Below, piece by piece: positions 36,797 to 45,591 of a DNA stretch of 64,000 nucleotides. Position 1 is the first letter of the stretch; every line of letters starts with the position of its first letter. The notes below the pieces were generated by a model. It did no database searches. It worked only from the letters and a program-made list of their open reading frames with translations, and was not told the DNA's origin. Origin of the DNA: Brucella pituitosa (GTDB taxonomy: Bacteria; Pseudomonadota; Alphaproteobacteria; Rhizobiales; Rhizobiaceae); contig NZ_PYSY02000002.1 of NCBI RefSeq assembly GCF_003049685.1, forward strand, positions 434,001 to 498,000, given 5' to 3'. Made by a program: the position numbers and the translations under genes.

Positions 36797-37558
36797 ATGT
36801 TTAAAACAATTTTGCTGGCCGGACTGGCCTCCGTCGTTCTTGCCTTGCCTGTGCAGGCAAAGGAATGGAAAGAAATCCGTATTGCCAGTGAAGGCGCTTA
36901 TCCGCCCTTCAACTTCATGTCGCCAAGCGGCAAGCTTGAAGGCTTCGACATTGATATTGCCAATGCGCTTTGCGAAGCCATGGAAGCCAAGTGCGAGATC
37001 GTTTCCAATGACTGGGATGGCATGATCCCGGGCCTGCAGGCCAACAAGTTTGATGCCGTTATTGCTTCGATGGCAATCACTCCAGAGCGTGAAAAGCAGG
37101 TTGCTTTTTCGGATCGCTATTACACGACGCCACTGGCAGTCGTGGTTCCTAAAGACACCGACATTACCTCGCTTGAGCCTTCTGCATTCGACGGCAAGAC
37201 CGTAGGCGCACAGGCTGGCACCACACAGGGCAACTATGCCGATGACGTCTATGGCAAGGCTGGCGCAGATGTGAAGCTCTATCCAACGGCTGACGAAGCA
37301 AATGCCGATCTGGAAAACGGTCGTATTGACGCTATCGCAGCTGACAAGTTTTTGGCCGCCGACTGGCTGAAGAAGCAGGGCGCTGATTGCTGCAAGTTCC
37401 TGGGCGATATTCCGGGTTCTGAAACCAAGATTTCCGTTGCTCTGCGTCAGGGTGACGATGATCTGCGTGAACAGTTCAACGCAGCGATCAAAAAGATCCG
37501 TGACAACGGCACTTACGAAACAATTCGCAAGAAGTATTTCGACTTCGACATCTACTGA
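36797..37558 (+). CDS. Amino-acid ABC transporter binding protein (family 3), copy A
   Basis: 253 aa periplasmic binding protein. Signal peptide ends LALPVQA; the mature start KEWKEIRIASEGAYPPFN is the family-3 (ArgT/HisJ) signature, and FDAVIASMAITPEREKQVAFSDRYY follows. ADCCKFLGD holds a Cys pair. The C-terminus is IRKKYFDFDIY. Ligand is probably a basic amino acid (lysine, arginine, ornithine), given the neighbours. It has a close tandem paralogue 127 bp downstream and no permease or ATPase gene beside it. Confidence 0.9.
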   Translation: MFKTILLAGLASVVLALPVQAKEWKEIRIASEGAYPPFNFMSPSGKLEGFDIDIANALCEAMEAKCEIVSNDWDGMIPGLQANKFDAVIASMAITPEREKQVAFSDRYYTTPLAVVVPKDTDITSLEPSAFDGKTVGAQAGTTQGNYADDVYGKAGADVKLYPTADEANADLENGRIDAIAADKFLAADWLKKQGADCCKFLGDIPGSETKISVALRQGDDDLREQFNAAIKKIRDNGTYETIRKKYFDFDIY

Positions 37559-37567
37559 TAAAATTAT

Positions 37568-37608
37568 CGGACGCCGCTCAATCTTTAACTTGAAACAAGC
37601 GGCGTCCG
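37568..37608. terminator. Intercistronic hairpin between tandem binding-protein genes
   Basis: CGGACGCCGCT and AGCGGCGTCCG form a perfect 11-bp stem with a 19-base loop. No U-run follows, so it may stabilise the first mRNA or attenuate read-through. Confidence 0.6.
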
Positions 37609-37684
37609 GTGCTTCATTCGATCCATAATATTGCGGGCTGGCAACACGCAAAACAGAACCATAACAACGGTCAAGGGGAATATT

Positions 37685-38446
37685 ATGCTAAAATCAATCC
37701 TGTTCGCAGGCGTCGCTTCCATTATCGCCGCACTTCCAGCACAGGCGAAAGAATGGAAGGAAATCAAGATTGCAACGGAAGGCGCTTATCCTCCGTTCAA
37801 TTTCGTCGCGGCTGATGGTTCTTTGCAGGGGCTGGACGTTGATATTGCGAATGCGCTTTGCAAGGCAATGGAAGCCAAGTGCACGATCGTCGCCAATGAT
37901 TGGGACGGTATGATTCCGGGCCTTCAGACCAACAAATTTGATGCCGTTATTGCATCGATGAGTGTAACGGAAGAGCGCCAGAAACAGGTATCTTTCACCG
38001 ACAAATATTATTCGACACCGCTGTCGGTTGCCGTTCCGAAAGACAGTCCAATCACTGCGCTTGATGCAGAAGCCTTCAAGGGTAAATCAATCGGCGCGCA
38101 GGGATCGACCACGCAGGCAACCTATGCCGAAGACGTCTACGGCAAAGCCGGTGCCGATGTGAAACTTTATCCGACTGCAGACGAAGCCAATGCCGATCTC
38201 AAAAGTGGGCGCCTTGACGCCGTCATTTCGGACAAGTTCCCGATTTCCGATTGGATTAAGGGCGATGGCGGTGCGTGCTGCAAACTGATTGGCGATGTAC
38301 CGGGTACGCAGACAGACACAGCTATTGCTGTGCGTAAGGACGACAACGATCTGCGTGAACAGTTCAACGCCGCAATCAAGAAAATCCGTGAGGACGGCAC
38401 CTACGCAACTGTGGTGAAGAAATATTTTGACTTCGATATTTATTGA
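37685..38446 (+). CDS. Amino-acid ABC transporter binding protein (family 3), copy B
   Basis: 253 aa paralogue of the preceding gene, of identical length, with the same KEWKEIKIATEGAYPPFN start, GKAGADVKLYPTADEANADL block, ACCKLIGD Cys pair and YFDFDIY end. It differs in parts of the ligand region (copy A VPKDTDITSLEP, copy B VPKDSPITALDA). AAGGGGAA lies 7 bases before the chosen ATG. Tandem duplication followed by divergence is the simplest origin; the pair may share one permease/ATPase encoded elsewhere. Confidence 0.9.
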   Translation: MLKSILFAGVASIIAALPAQAKEWKEIKIATEGAYPPFNFVAADGSLQGLDVDIANALCKAMEAKCTIVANDWDGMIPGLQTNKFDAVIASMSVTEERQKQVSFTDKYYSTPLSVAVPKDSPITALDAEAFKGKSIGAQGSTTQATYAEDVYGKAGADVKLYPTADEANADLKSGRLDAVISDKFPISDWIKGDGGACCKLIGDVPGTQTDTAIAVRKDDNDLREQFNAAIKKIREDGTYATVVKKYFDFDIY

Positions 38447-38495
38447 TCGAAGATAAGTTACTTGTAAAAAGTTTCACTCTTTGATGTATGCAAGG

Positions 38496-38525
38496 GCGCG
38501 CTGGCACATCGTCAGCGCGCTCTTT
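38496..38525 (+). terminator. Terminator after binding-protein pair
   Basis: GCGCGCTG and CAGCGCGC form a perfect 8-bp stem followed by TCTTT. Confidence 0.75.
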
Positions 38526-38551
38526 CGTGTGATGGGATTGGCGGGAATACC

Positions 38552-39796
38552 ATGCAGCAACAAGATGTCATCGTTCTGGGGGCAGGTATCGTCGGAGTTT
38601 CCGCAGCGCTGCATCTGCAAGCGCGCGGTCGTTCGGTTGTTCTGGTTGATCGAGGTGAACCGGGGCAAGGCACAAGCTTTGGTAATGCTGGTCTTATCGA
38701 ACGCTCCAGCGTTATTCCGTATTCATTTCCTCAAGGCTTTGGCACACTGCTGCGCTATGGCCTTAATCGTCGTTCCGACGTGCGTTATGATCCATTCTAT
38801 GTGTCGCGCATTGCGCGCTGGCTATTCCAGTACTGGCGTGAATCCTCACCAGAACGGCTAAAAATTGCAACAAATGCAATGCTGCCGCTTATTGAAGCGA
38901 GTGTTCGCGAACATGATGTGCTGATTGCCCAAGCTGGTTGTGAAAGGCTTGTTCGTTCGCAGGGCTGGATCGAGGTGTTCCGCAATGAACCGGCATTCAA
39001 TGCGGCCGTGCAGCGCCTTCCGCAATTACAGCCCTATAATCTCGCCTATGATGTGCTTGATTCCAATACGCTAAGGCAAAGGGAAACGACCCTTGGTGCG
39101 GTTGCCGGTGGCATTCATTGGCTTGATCCCAAAACGATCGTCAATCCCGGTGGTCTTGTGCAAGCCTATGCTGATCTTTTCCGGCAAAACGGTGGAACTT
39201 TCGTGCATGGTGATGCGGCCTCACTCGTTGAAGCCGGAAATGGCTGGCAGGTGACCACCGAACAAGGTCCGATCTCTGCACGCGATGTTGTGGTGGCTCT
39301 TGGTCCTCAGTCCGGCCTGATTTTCCAGAAATTCGGCTATGCAATTCCGCTCGGTATCAAGCGTGGACATCACATGCATTTTGAAATGCAGGATGGTGCG
39401 CGGCTCGGCCATACACTGGTCGATGAGGAGGCCGGTTATGTACTTGCACCGATGGTGCAGGGTGTGCGCCTTTCGACAGGCATTGAGTTCGCTTCGCCCG
39501 ATGCACCTGCCAACTTCATTCAGCTTAAACGAGCAGAAAAGGTTGCCCGCCGCCTTCTGCCGCAGCTGGGTAATGCTGTGGAAGCAAAACCCTGGCTCGG
39601 TTTGCGTCCTTGTCTACCAGATATGCGTCCAGTGATCGGGCCAGCACCACGCCATAAGGGACTCTGGTTTGATTTCGGTCATGCCCATCATGGTCTGACG
39701 CTTGGACCGGCCAGCGGCCGCTTGCTTGCTGAAATGATGACAGGCGAGGAGACATTTACCGATCCTGCACCTTATTCAGCAAAACGTTTCCAATAA
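38552..39796 (+). CDS. FAD-dependent amino-acid oxidase/dehydrogenase (DadA-like)
   Basis: 414 aa DAO-family flavoprotein. The N-terminal dinucleotide site is VIVLGAGIVGVSAALHLQARG, followed by VVLVDRGEPGQGTSFGNAG; the C-terminal part has PWLGLRPCLPDMRPVIGPAPRHKGLWFDFGHAHHGLTLGPASG, which is characteristic of D-amino-acid dehydrogenases that pass electrons to quinones. Together with the binding proteins and lysine dehydrogenase it could oxidise D-amino acids. Terminator upstream means it has its own promoter or depends on read-through. Confidence 0.88.
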   Translation: MQQQDVIVLGAGIVGVSAALHLQARGRSVVLVDRGEPGQGTSFGNAGLIERSSVIPYSFPQGFGTLLRYGLNRRSDVRYDPFYVSRIARWLFQYWRESSPERLKIATNAMLPLIEASVREHDVLIAQAGCERLVRSQGWIEVFRNEPAFNAAVQRLPQLQPYNLAYDVLDSNTLRQRETTLGAVAGGIHWLDPKTIVNPGGLVQAYADLFRQNGGTFVHGDAASLVEAGNGWQVTTEQGPISARDVVVALGPQSGLIFQKFGYAIPLGIKRGHHMHFEMQDGARLGHTLVDEEAGYVLAPMVQGVRLSTGIEFASPDAPANFIQLKRAEKVARRLLPQLGNAVEAKPWLGLRPCLPDMRPVIGPAPRHKGLWFDFGHAHHGLTLGPASGRLLAEMMTGEETFTDPAPYSAKRFQ

Positions 39797-39905
39797 GCGA
39801 CTTCAAATATTAGCGAGCGGCCTTGTCAGCAGCGGTATCGCGGGGTTATCAATTCGGTCTCCGTCCAATCCGCGTTCTGCGGCCAAACTGATCCGGAAAA
39901 ATCTC

Positions 39906-40949
39906 GTGAAAATGAAAACTTTGGGCCGTACAGGCCTCAATGTAACTGAAATCTGCCTTGGCACCATGACATGGGGCGTGCAGAATACTGAAAACGACGC
40001 CCACGAACAGCTCGATTATGCCGTCGATGCTGGTGTCAACTTCATCGATACTGCCGAAGGTTATGCAATTCCGATGAGCCCGGAAAGCTACGGTAAGACC
40101 GAAACCTATATTGGCAACTGGTTCAAAAAGTCCGGCAAACGCGACCGCGTCATCCTTGCCAGCAAAATCGCAGGTGGTGGTCGTCAGGAATGGATCCGCG
40201 GAGGTGCAAAGCCAAGTCGTGCAAGTGTTGCTGATGCGGTGAATGACAGCCTGAAACGTCTTCAGACAGATTATATCGATCTTTACCAGATTCACTGGCC
40301 ATCACGTCCGCATTACCATTTCGGTCAGGGTTGGAGTTTTGATCCATCCAAAGTTGACCCGAAGGCCGAAACCGCACAGATTCACGACGTTCTTCTCGGC
40401 CTTGAAGATGCAGTTCGTGCGGGCAAAATCCGTCATGTTGGCCTTTCCAACGAAACGGCCTGGGGCACGATGCAATGGCTGAAAATCGCTGACGAGCACA
40501 AGCTGCCGCGTATGGCGTCAATCCAGAATGAATATGGCTTGCTACAGCGTCAGTTTGATTTCGATCTGGCAGAAGTTTCGTTGTTCGAAGACGTTGGGTT
40601 GCTCGCTTACTCAACGCTTGCTGCTGGCGTTCTGACCGGTAAATATCTTGGCGGAAAGATTCCTGAAGGCTCGCGCGCTTCCGTTACTGATGGTGGCCTT
40701 TGGCGCGACAATTCCCATTCAGAGCCTGCCATTCGCGCTTACATTGAAGTTGCAAAGAAGCACAATCTCGATATCGCGCAGATGGCAATCGCCTTCTCGC
40801 TGACGCGCCCCTTTATGACCTCGGTCATTATCGGAGCGACATCAGTAGAACAACTGAAGATCGATATCGCGGCGAGCGAAGTAAAGCTTTCAGATGAAGT
40901 TCTGGCAGACATTGAAAATGTCTACCGCACCTATCCGCGTCCACTTTAA
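39906..40949 (+). CDS. Aldo/keto reductase (Tas-like)
   Basis: 347 aa NADP-dependent reductase. The tetrad is visible: Asp in VNFIDTAEGY, the Tyr of the same motif, Lys in VILASKIAGG and His in YQIHWPSR. HVGLSNETAWG and SVIIGATSVEQL are the cofactor-binding signatures of the Tas/YghZ branch. Two starts are possible: GTG at 39906, with GGAAAAATCTC upstream, or ATG two codons later. Substrate not evident. It is convergent with the ABC-LacI operon. Confidence 0.88.
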   Translation: MKMKTLGRTGLNVTEICLGTMTWGVQNTENDAHEQLDYAVDAGVNFIDTAEGYAIPMSPESYGKTETYIGNWFKKSGKRDRVILASKIAGGGRQEWIRGGAKPSRASVADAVNDSLKRLQTDYIDLYQIHWPSRPHYHFGQGWSFDPSKVDPKAETAQIHDVLLGLEDAVRAGKIRHVGLSNETAWGTMQWLKIADEHKLPRMASIQNEYGLLQRQFDFDLAEVSLFEDVGLLAYSTLAAGVLTGKYLGGKIPEGSRASVTDGGLWRDNSHSEPAIRAYIEVAKKHNLDIAQMAIAFSLTRPFMTSVIIGATSVEQLKIDIAASEVKLSDEVLADIENVYRTYPRPL

Positions 40950-40956
40950 TTAAAAA

Positions 40957-40985
40957 AGGCCAGCCGCGTGTTTTGTGGCTGGCCT
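40957..40985 (-). terminator. Terminator of the minus-strand ABC/LacI/2H operon
   Basis: AGGCCAGCC and GGCTGGCCT form a perfect 9-bp stem. On the minus strand it runs into TTTTTT, and it may also serve the convergent aldo/keto reductase gene. Confidence 0.85.
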
Positions 40986-41018
40986 AGCCTTCATATCGAC
41001 GTTCTAACCTATTCTATT

Positions 41019-41070
41019 TTAAGCATAATCTTATCGGTCCTGGTTTCACGCCGGTCGGACTATGCTCTAA
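41019..41070. repeat. Dispersed palindromic element, copy 7 (short form)
   Basis: TTTTAAGCATAATC...CCGGTCGGACTATGCTCTAA, a short relative sharing the AGCATAA...TATGCTCTAA ends. It supplies the last three codons and stop of the 2H phosphoesterase gene on the minus strand (Leu-Arg-Ala-TAG from CTTAGAGCATAG). Confidence 0.6.
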
Positions 41071-41578
41071 GATAAATCTCGTGTTTTACATGCCACTCGT
41101 CGATCGGCGTATCACTTGATGAGCTCACGATCACCAGACGGTCGAACCGCAGCTTTCGCCCTGAAAGCTCTTTGGCGAGGCGCTGCATTTCAGAGTGTTT
41201 GAGCGTTGAATCGCCAACACCATAGGCCAGCGAGACATGTGGCATAAAGCTTTGCAAGCTTGCTTCACTGGATACTTCAAGAGAATCTTGTTTAAGACGC
41301 ATCAAGGCTGGAGCTTTTTCCAGCGCTGCATAAAACGAACGGAAATACGCCTCGCTTCCTGTCACATCTTCGATTGCCAGTTCCAGCGGTTGGCGTCCAA
41401 TCGCAAGACTCATCACCTGTGGCAGAAGCGCTTCTGCTGAACAGTTCATGTCAGGCACGAGCGTTGCATGCGGCTCGAACGCTGGCGAATGGAAGCGTTC
41501 ACTTAAATCCCGGACAATCTCTTCGAGAAAAATAAGATCATCATGCGCAGGGCTCAGCCAAATGGAATGATCCGACAT
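41060..41578 (-). CDS. 2H phosphoesterase (2'-5' RNA ligase/cyclic phosphodiesterase-like)
   Basis: 172 aa protein with the two H-x-T/S-L motifs of the 2H superfamily: EPHATLVPD near residue 37 and MPHVSLAYG near residue 113. It begins HSIWLSPAHDD, as in plant/fungal-type cyclic phosphodiesterases. These enzymes open 2',3'- or 1'',2''-cyclic phosphates or ligate RNA. The ATG immediately follows the lacI stop with no gap, so it is co-translated with the regulator of an ABC importer. A phosphorylated or cyclic-phosphate substrate of the importer would explain this. The final residues derive from a dispersed repeat. Confidence 0.8.
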   Translation of the reverse strand: MSDHSIWLSPAHDDLIFLEEIVRDLSERFHSPAFEPHATLVPDMNCSAEALLPQVMSLAIGRQPLELAIEDVTGSEAYFRSFYAALEKAPALMRLKQDSLEVSSEASLQSFMPHVSLAYGVGDSTLKHSEMQRLAKELSGRKLRFDRLVIVSSSSDTPIDEWHVKHEIYLRA

Positions 41579-42652
41579 TCAGGTTCTGCTTCCGTTAGCG
41601 GTATTATCAGTTTTAAGGGGGCGCACGCTGCCGCGCAGAATGAGCGGTGTGTCAATCATCACCATTTGTGGCGGTGCATTAGGCGCACTCTGCCGCTCAT
41701 CAAGCAGACGGATAATCTCCGCTGACAGGCGCTCGGCATTCTGGTCAAACGTTGTGAGCCTATAGGCACCCCAACGCGCTTCAGTGACATTGTCGAAACC
41801 AATCACTGAAAGATCGTCTGGTATAGAGAGATTGAAAACGTCGCGCGCGCAATCAATCAGCCCGAACGCCATCAGGTCGTTGACGCAAAACACGGCTTCG
41901 ACGCGGTCTCGCTCACTGAGCAGGAGTGATGCCGCAGCAAAGCCACCATCATAATCCGTCAATTCTCCCCGCTGAACGCTGACATCCAGACCAACGCTTT
42001 TTGCACGAGCGATATAGGCTTCCTCGCGTTCCAGCAGATTAGGGCTGCGAACATTCGATGTCACAAGTCCCAATCGTTTCATGCCGCGCGCTACGAATAC
42101 GTCTACCGCCGTTTCTGCCGCTTGCCGGTTATTGATCCGGATATGGTCCGGACCATCTTCATTGCGCCCCACAACAATCAACGTATGCCCGTTGCGCTGA
42201 GCCAGTTCGACAAAAGATGACGAAGGCATACCGGACAGAACAACAGTCGCTTCCGCTCGATAGCGGAGAAGCGTCTGATGCGCGGCGGATAGATTTTCGC
42301 CATGCTGGCCCGTTGGGATCAATACCGGAACGCTGCCACGCGCCGTTAGCCTGCGTGAAAGTGCTGCAATCTGACGCGAGCGGAAGGGGCTCGCCGGATC
42401 AGCCGCAATCATACCAACAATACGGCTGCGCTTGGCTAACAGACCACGCGCAAGATCATTGACCTGATAGCCCAGTTTTTCGGCTGCTTTCAGCACCTTT
42501 TCGCGCGTGGAAGGCGACACACTGGCACCGGGCGTAAAAGTTCTGGACACGGCAGAACGAGATACGCCAGCTTCGACCGCGACTTCATGAGCGCTGATAA
42601 AACGCGGCAGATGTTCTGAGAGCTCATCCTGAAGGCGATCATTATCTGCCAT
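41579..42652 (-). CDS. LacI-family transcriptional regulator
   Basis: 357 aa regulator. Residues about 17-65 form the HTH with SAHEVAVEAGVSRSAVSRTFTPGASVSPSTREKVLKAAEKLGY and a hinge LARGLL. The periplasmic-binding-protein-like core has GLVTSNVRSPNLLEREEAY and CVNDLMAFGLIDCARD, and VIGFDNVTEARWGAY. It lies 2 bp after a permease gene and is the fifth gene of the operon, so it is likely to be autoregulated. Effector probably equals the importer's substrate. Confidence 0.92.
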   Translation of the reverse strand: MADNDRLQDELSEHLPRFISAHEVAVEAGVSRSAVSRTFTPGASVSPSTREKVLKAAEKLGYQVNDLARGLLAKRSRIVGMIAADPASPFRSRQIAALSRRLTARGSVPVLIPTGQHGENLSAAHQTLLRYRAEATVVLSGMPSSSFVELAQRNGHTLIVVGRNEDGPDHIRINNRQAAETAVDVFVARGMKRLGLVTSNVRSPNLLEREEAYIARAKSVGLDVSVQRGELTDYDGGFAAASLLLSERDRVEAVFCVNDLMAFGLIDCARDVFNLSIPDDLSVIGFDNVTEARWGAYRLTTFDQNAERLSAEIIRLLDERQSAPNAPPQMVMIDTPLILRGSVRPLKTDNTANGSRT

Positions 42653-42654
42653 TG

Positions 42655-43467
42655 TTATCGACCCACTTTGGAAAGCACATCGGCTCTCAGGAAACGTTCA
42701 ACCACGAACATGAAGGCAATTGAAGGCACTAGCAGGATCAGCGCGCTGATCGATGCGATCTGGTAATTGCCGCCAGAACTCGCTGTATAAAGCATGAGCG
42801 GTAAGGTTGTAATGTCGGGTGCACCCACAAAATATGTCCCGGTGAATTCATCAAGTGATTCAAGGAACACGAAGATGGCGCTGGCAAGCAGGCCAGGTGC
42901 TGCAATCGGCAATGTGATGTGGAAGAATGTTTTCATGGCAGACGCCCCCATCGAGCGGGCTGCTTCTTCCAACTCGCGATCAATTGCGGAGAAAGCAGCA
43001 GTCGCAATCCACACCGCATAGACCAGCCCATGTGTCACATGCACCAGAACTACGCCTGTAATCGTGCCATTCAATCGCAGAGAATAGAACATCTGCGCGA
43101 TATTGACGTAGATTGGCAGGTTTGGGAATGCCTGCGGAATCAACAAGATAAGCAGAACGAGCCCGCGAAACGGAAGCTTCAATCGTGCCAGCGCATAGCC
43201 TGCCGGAATAGCAAGACCGAGCGAGACAACCACCGTCAGGCTTGCGATGACCACACTTGTTCCGAGCGAGGAAAGCGCATTGCCACGCGCTGAAAACACG
43301 TTCGCCCAGAAGGAAAAGCCATACTGAATGGGCAGGGTATGCGGAAAATACCAGCGTTCTGCAACTGCCCAAAGAAGCAGATTGGCGAGCGGCCCGAAGA
43401 TTGCGAAGGCCAGTAAACTAAGCACGATGCCGCGCGGTATCCAGCGCCAGTCAAACACATTGCTCAT
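42655..43467 (-). CDS. ABC transporter permease (PotC-like)
   Basis: 270 aa permease with six hydrophobic segments. LEEAARSMGASAMKTFFHITLPIAAPGL is the EAA loop. It resembles the permeases of Fe3+/spermidine/2-aminoethylphosphonate type importers. The ATG overlaps the stop of the upstream permease by one base (TGATG), with GGAG about 9 bases before, so the two subunits are made together. Confidence 0.88.
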   Translation of the reverse strand: MSNVFDWRWIPRGIVLSLLAFAIFGPLANLLLWAVAERWYFPHTLPIQYGFSFWANVFSARGNALSSLGTSVVIASLTVVVSLGLAIPAGYALARLKLPFRGLVLLILLIPQAFPNLPIYVNIAQMFYSLRLNGTITGVVLVHVTHGLVYAVWIATAAFSAIDRELEEAARSMGASAMKTFFHITLPIAAPGLLASAIFVFLESLDEFTGTYFVGAPDITTLPLMLYTASSGGNYQIASISALILLVPSIAFMFVVERFLRADVLSKVGR

Positions 43468-44288
43468 CAGCCGCGCTCCTTCATGGTTTGTCTGAGATAA
43501 ATCCATGCAACCAGACTGGTCATCAGGAGCGAGATGGTGCCGAGCGCATTGGCAACGCCGTAGTCGCCATAGGCGTTAATGCGGAATGCCATATTAGCAG
43601 TGATCATGGTTGGAGATTGGGCGTTGATCATGAGCGGTACGGAAAGCACAGACATCATGGTGACGAAACTGAGGATCAGGCCTACCAGCAGCGTTGGGCG
43701 CACTTGCGGAAGCACGATTTCGATTAGAATGCGCAGGCGTCCTGCACCGAGATTGCGCGCCGATTCAATCGTGCTGCGATCAATCGATGCCATAGCACCA
43801 GCCAGTAGCAATGTGACGAAGGGCGTCTGTTTCCAGACGAACGCGATCATGATGCCGCGCCAGTCGAGAAAGCTCATAGCTTGGAGTGGTGTCAGAACGC
43901 CGCTTTCGATCAGCAGGCTGTTCATCAGACCATTCTTGGCAAGAAACGTGCGCAAGATCTGGCCAACGACAATGAAAGGAATGAATAGTGGCCAGCGATA
44001 GAGCCAGCGCAAAACCGTAACGGCACGCTGATTGGAGCCGAGCGTCAAATATCCGCCAATAGCGATGGAAAAAAGCGCGATCAGCGCAGAGGAGAGGGTG
44101 ACGATCACAACCGTAAACAGCATATCGCTTGAATAAAGCTCAAATGCCTTTGTGAAATTGCCGAAACCCCAGTCTTCGCCAACATGAAATGCACCGGTTA
44201 TCGAGCCAAACAGTGGCACGATGAACAGAAACAGCACGATGGCCAATGCTGGAGCAACCAGCAGAAAACCCGTCATTCTCTGCGACAT
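43467..44288 (-). CDS. ABC transporter permease (PotB-like)
   Basis: 273 aa permease with about six hydrophobic segments, starting FLLVAPALAIVLFLFIVPLF. ESARNLGAGRLRILIEIVLPQVRPTLL is the EAA loop. Partner of the next permease; a dispersed repeat and 170 bp separate it from the binding-protein gene. Confidence 0.88.
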   Translation of the reverse strand: MSQRMTGFLLVAPALAIVLFLFIVPLFGSITGAFHVGEDWGFGNFTKAFELYSSDMLFTVVIVTLSSALIALFSIAIGGYLTLGSNQRAVTVLRWLYRWPLFIPFIVVGQILRTFLAKNGLMNSLLIESGVLTPLQAMSFLDWRGIMIAFVWKQTPFVTLLLAGAMASIDRSTIESARNLGAGRLRILIEIVLPQVRPTLLVGLILSFVTMMSVLSVPLMINAQSPTMITANMAFRINAYGDYGVANALGTISLLMTSLVAWIYLRQTMKERG

Positions 44289-44328
44289 GGATATTCCCCG
44301 AATTTTTGAATTATCGACCGGATGCGTG

Positions 44329-44435
44329 CTAGAGCGTTTCCTACTTTGATTGAATCAGGAGAAACGCTCTAAACATTTGTTTTATCGCATTATCCTCACG
44401 CAAAACCGCTTCGCACTTTTGCTGGAAATGCTCTA
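44329..44435. repeat. Dispersed palindromic element, copy 8
   Basis: About 107 bp bounded by TAGAGCGTTTCC and GGAAATGCTCTAA with internal GAAACGCTCTAAA and AAAACCGCTTCGCACTTTTGC, a hybrid of the copy 1 and copy 2 types. It lies inside the ABC operon between the binding-protein gene and the first permease gene, where it could cut downstream expression or stabilise the binding-protein mRNA. Confidence 0.85.
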
Positions 44436-44457
44436 ACGCACCCGGTCTATGCCTTTA

Positions 44458-45591
44458 TCAGTTGCCGACCTGACGTTCGTAAGCTTCCAGGATCGCGGTG
44501 TTGTATGGTGCGATCGGGAAAGGCTTGCCGTAATTGGCCAGATCTTCCGGTGAAATGTCCGTGAAGAGCTTGTTCCAAGTATCGGCATCAAGCTCCGCCT
44601 TGACGTGATCGGCATCAATGCCGGGATACCAGTTGAAGCGCTTCACGATGCCTTCGGCCTGAACTTTCGGGCTGGTTGCCAGTGCCACGAATTTTTCAGC
44701 CAGTTCCTTGTTGGCGCTCTTTTCAGGAATGACGTAATGCATCGGCTGACCCGGCATACCCGGCGAAGGCAGCACAAGCTTCATTTCTGGCGGAAGCTGA
44801 CCATTGGCCTTCCACGAATAGAACATATCGACCCAGACCGGACCCATAGCAATTTCACCACGGCTCAGCATGTCGAGCGTACCGGCATTGCCTGGCGTCA
44901 GCGTTGCATTGGTGGTGAAGTCCTTGAGTGAGGAAAAGGCCTTATCCCAGTTCTTGGCTTCGCCTTCTTCAAACGGGCCTTTCATAAGTTTGTCGGCATC
45001 GCCGCCATAGGCATAAATCCAGCCCATCACGAAGCTCACGCCTGATGCGCCGCCCTTGATGCCGTTATAGCCGAACTGCTTCGGGTTTTCCTTGGCCCAT
45101 GTAACCAGCTCGTCATAGCTCTTCGGCGGATTGGCAACGAGTGCAGGATTATAGGCGAGCGCTGTCTGACTGTTGAACATTGGCATGACATAGCCATCAA
45201 CATCCGTACCAAGCGCCATCTTGGCGTTGCCGCGCGTTACGAGCTTGCCGCTGTCGATCTTGCTGCGATAGTTTTCGAGAAACTTCTTTTGGACCATTGG
45301 GCCGGCAAATTTTTCATGGACAACGGCAATATCGGCGTCCCACTTTTCAACGCCAGCCTTGGATTGTGCTTCAAAGCGCTCGAGAATTTTTTGCGAACCA
45401 GCATCGCCCGGTCCCGTGCCGACAACGCGAACCGTCGTGCCCGGATTTTCCTTCTCGAACAATGGGCCGAGATATTCGTTCACATAATCGACCATGTTCT
45501 GGTCGCCTGCGGTCAGAACGGTCAGTTCATTGGCTGCGGCGGGTGATGCGGTCAGACCAAGGACGAGAGCTGTTTTCAGGATCGTCTTCAT
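44458..45591 (-). CDS. ABC transporter substrate-binding protein (family 1/PotD-like)
   Basis: 377 aa periplasmic binding protein. Signal peptide ends SPAAA-NE; the mature start LTVLTAGDQNMVDYVNEYL and later GSQKILERFEAQ, SGVSFVMGWIYAYGGDADKL and MGPVWVDMFYSWK fit the extracellular solute-binding family 1 group used for polyamines, iron and phosphonates. Ligand is not determined. It precedes the permeases and follows the ATPase gene. Confidence 0.85.
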   Translation of the reverse strand: MKTILKTALVLGLTASPAAANELTVLTAGDQNMVDYVNEYLGPLFEKENPGTTVRVVGTGPGDAGSQKILERFEAQSKAGVEKWDADIAVVHEKFAGPMVQKKFLENYRSKIDSGKLVTRGNAKMALGTDVDGYVMPMFNSQTALAYNPALVANPPKSYDELVTWAKENPKQFGYNGIKGGASGVSFVMGWIYAYGGDADKLMKGPFEEGEAKNWDKAFSSLKDFTTNATLTPGNAGTLDMLSRGEIAMGPVWVDMFYSWKANGQLPPEMKLVLPSPGMPGQPMHYVIPEKSANKELAEKFVALATSPKVQAEGIVKRFNWYPGIDADHVKAELDADTWNKLFTDISPEDLANYGKPFPIAPYNTAILEAYERQVGN

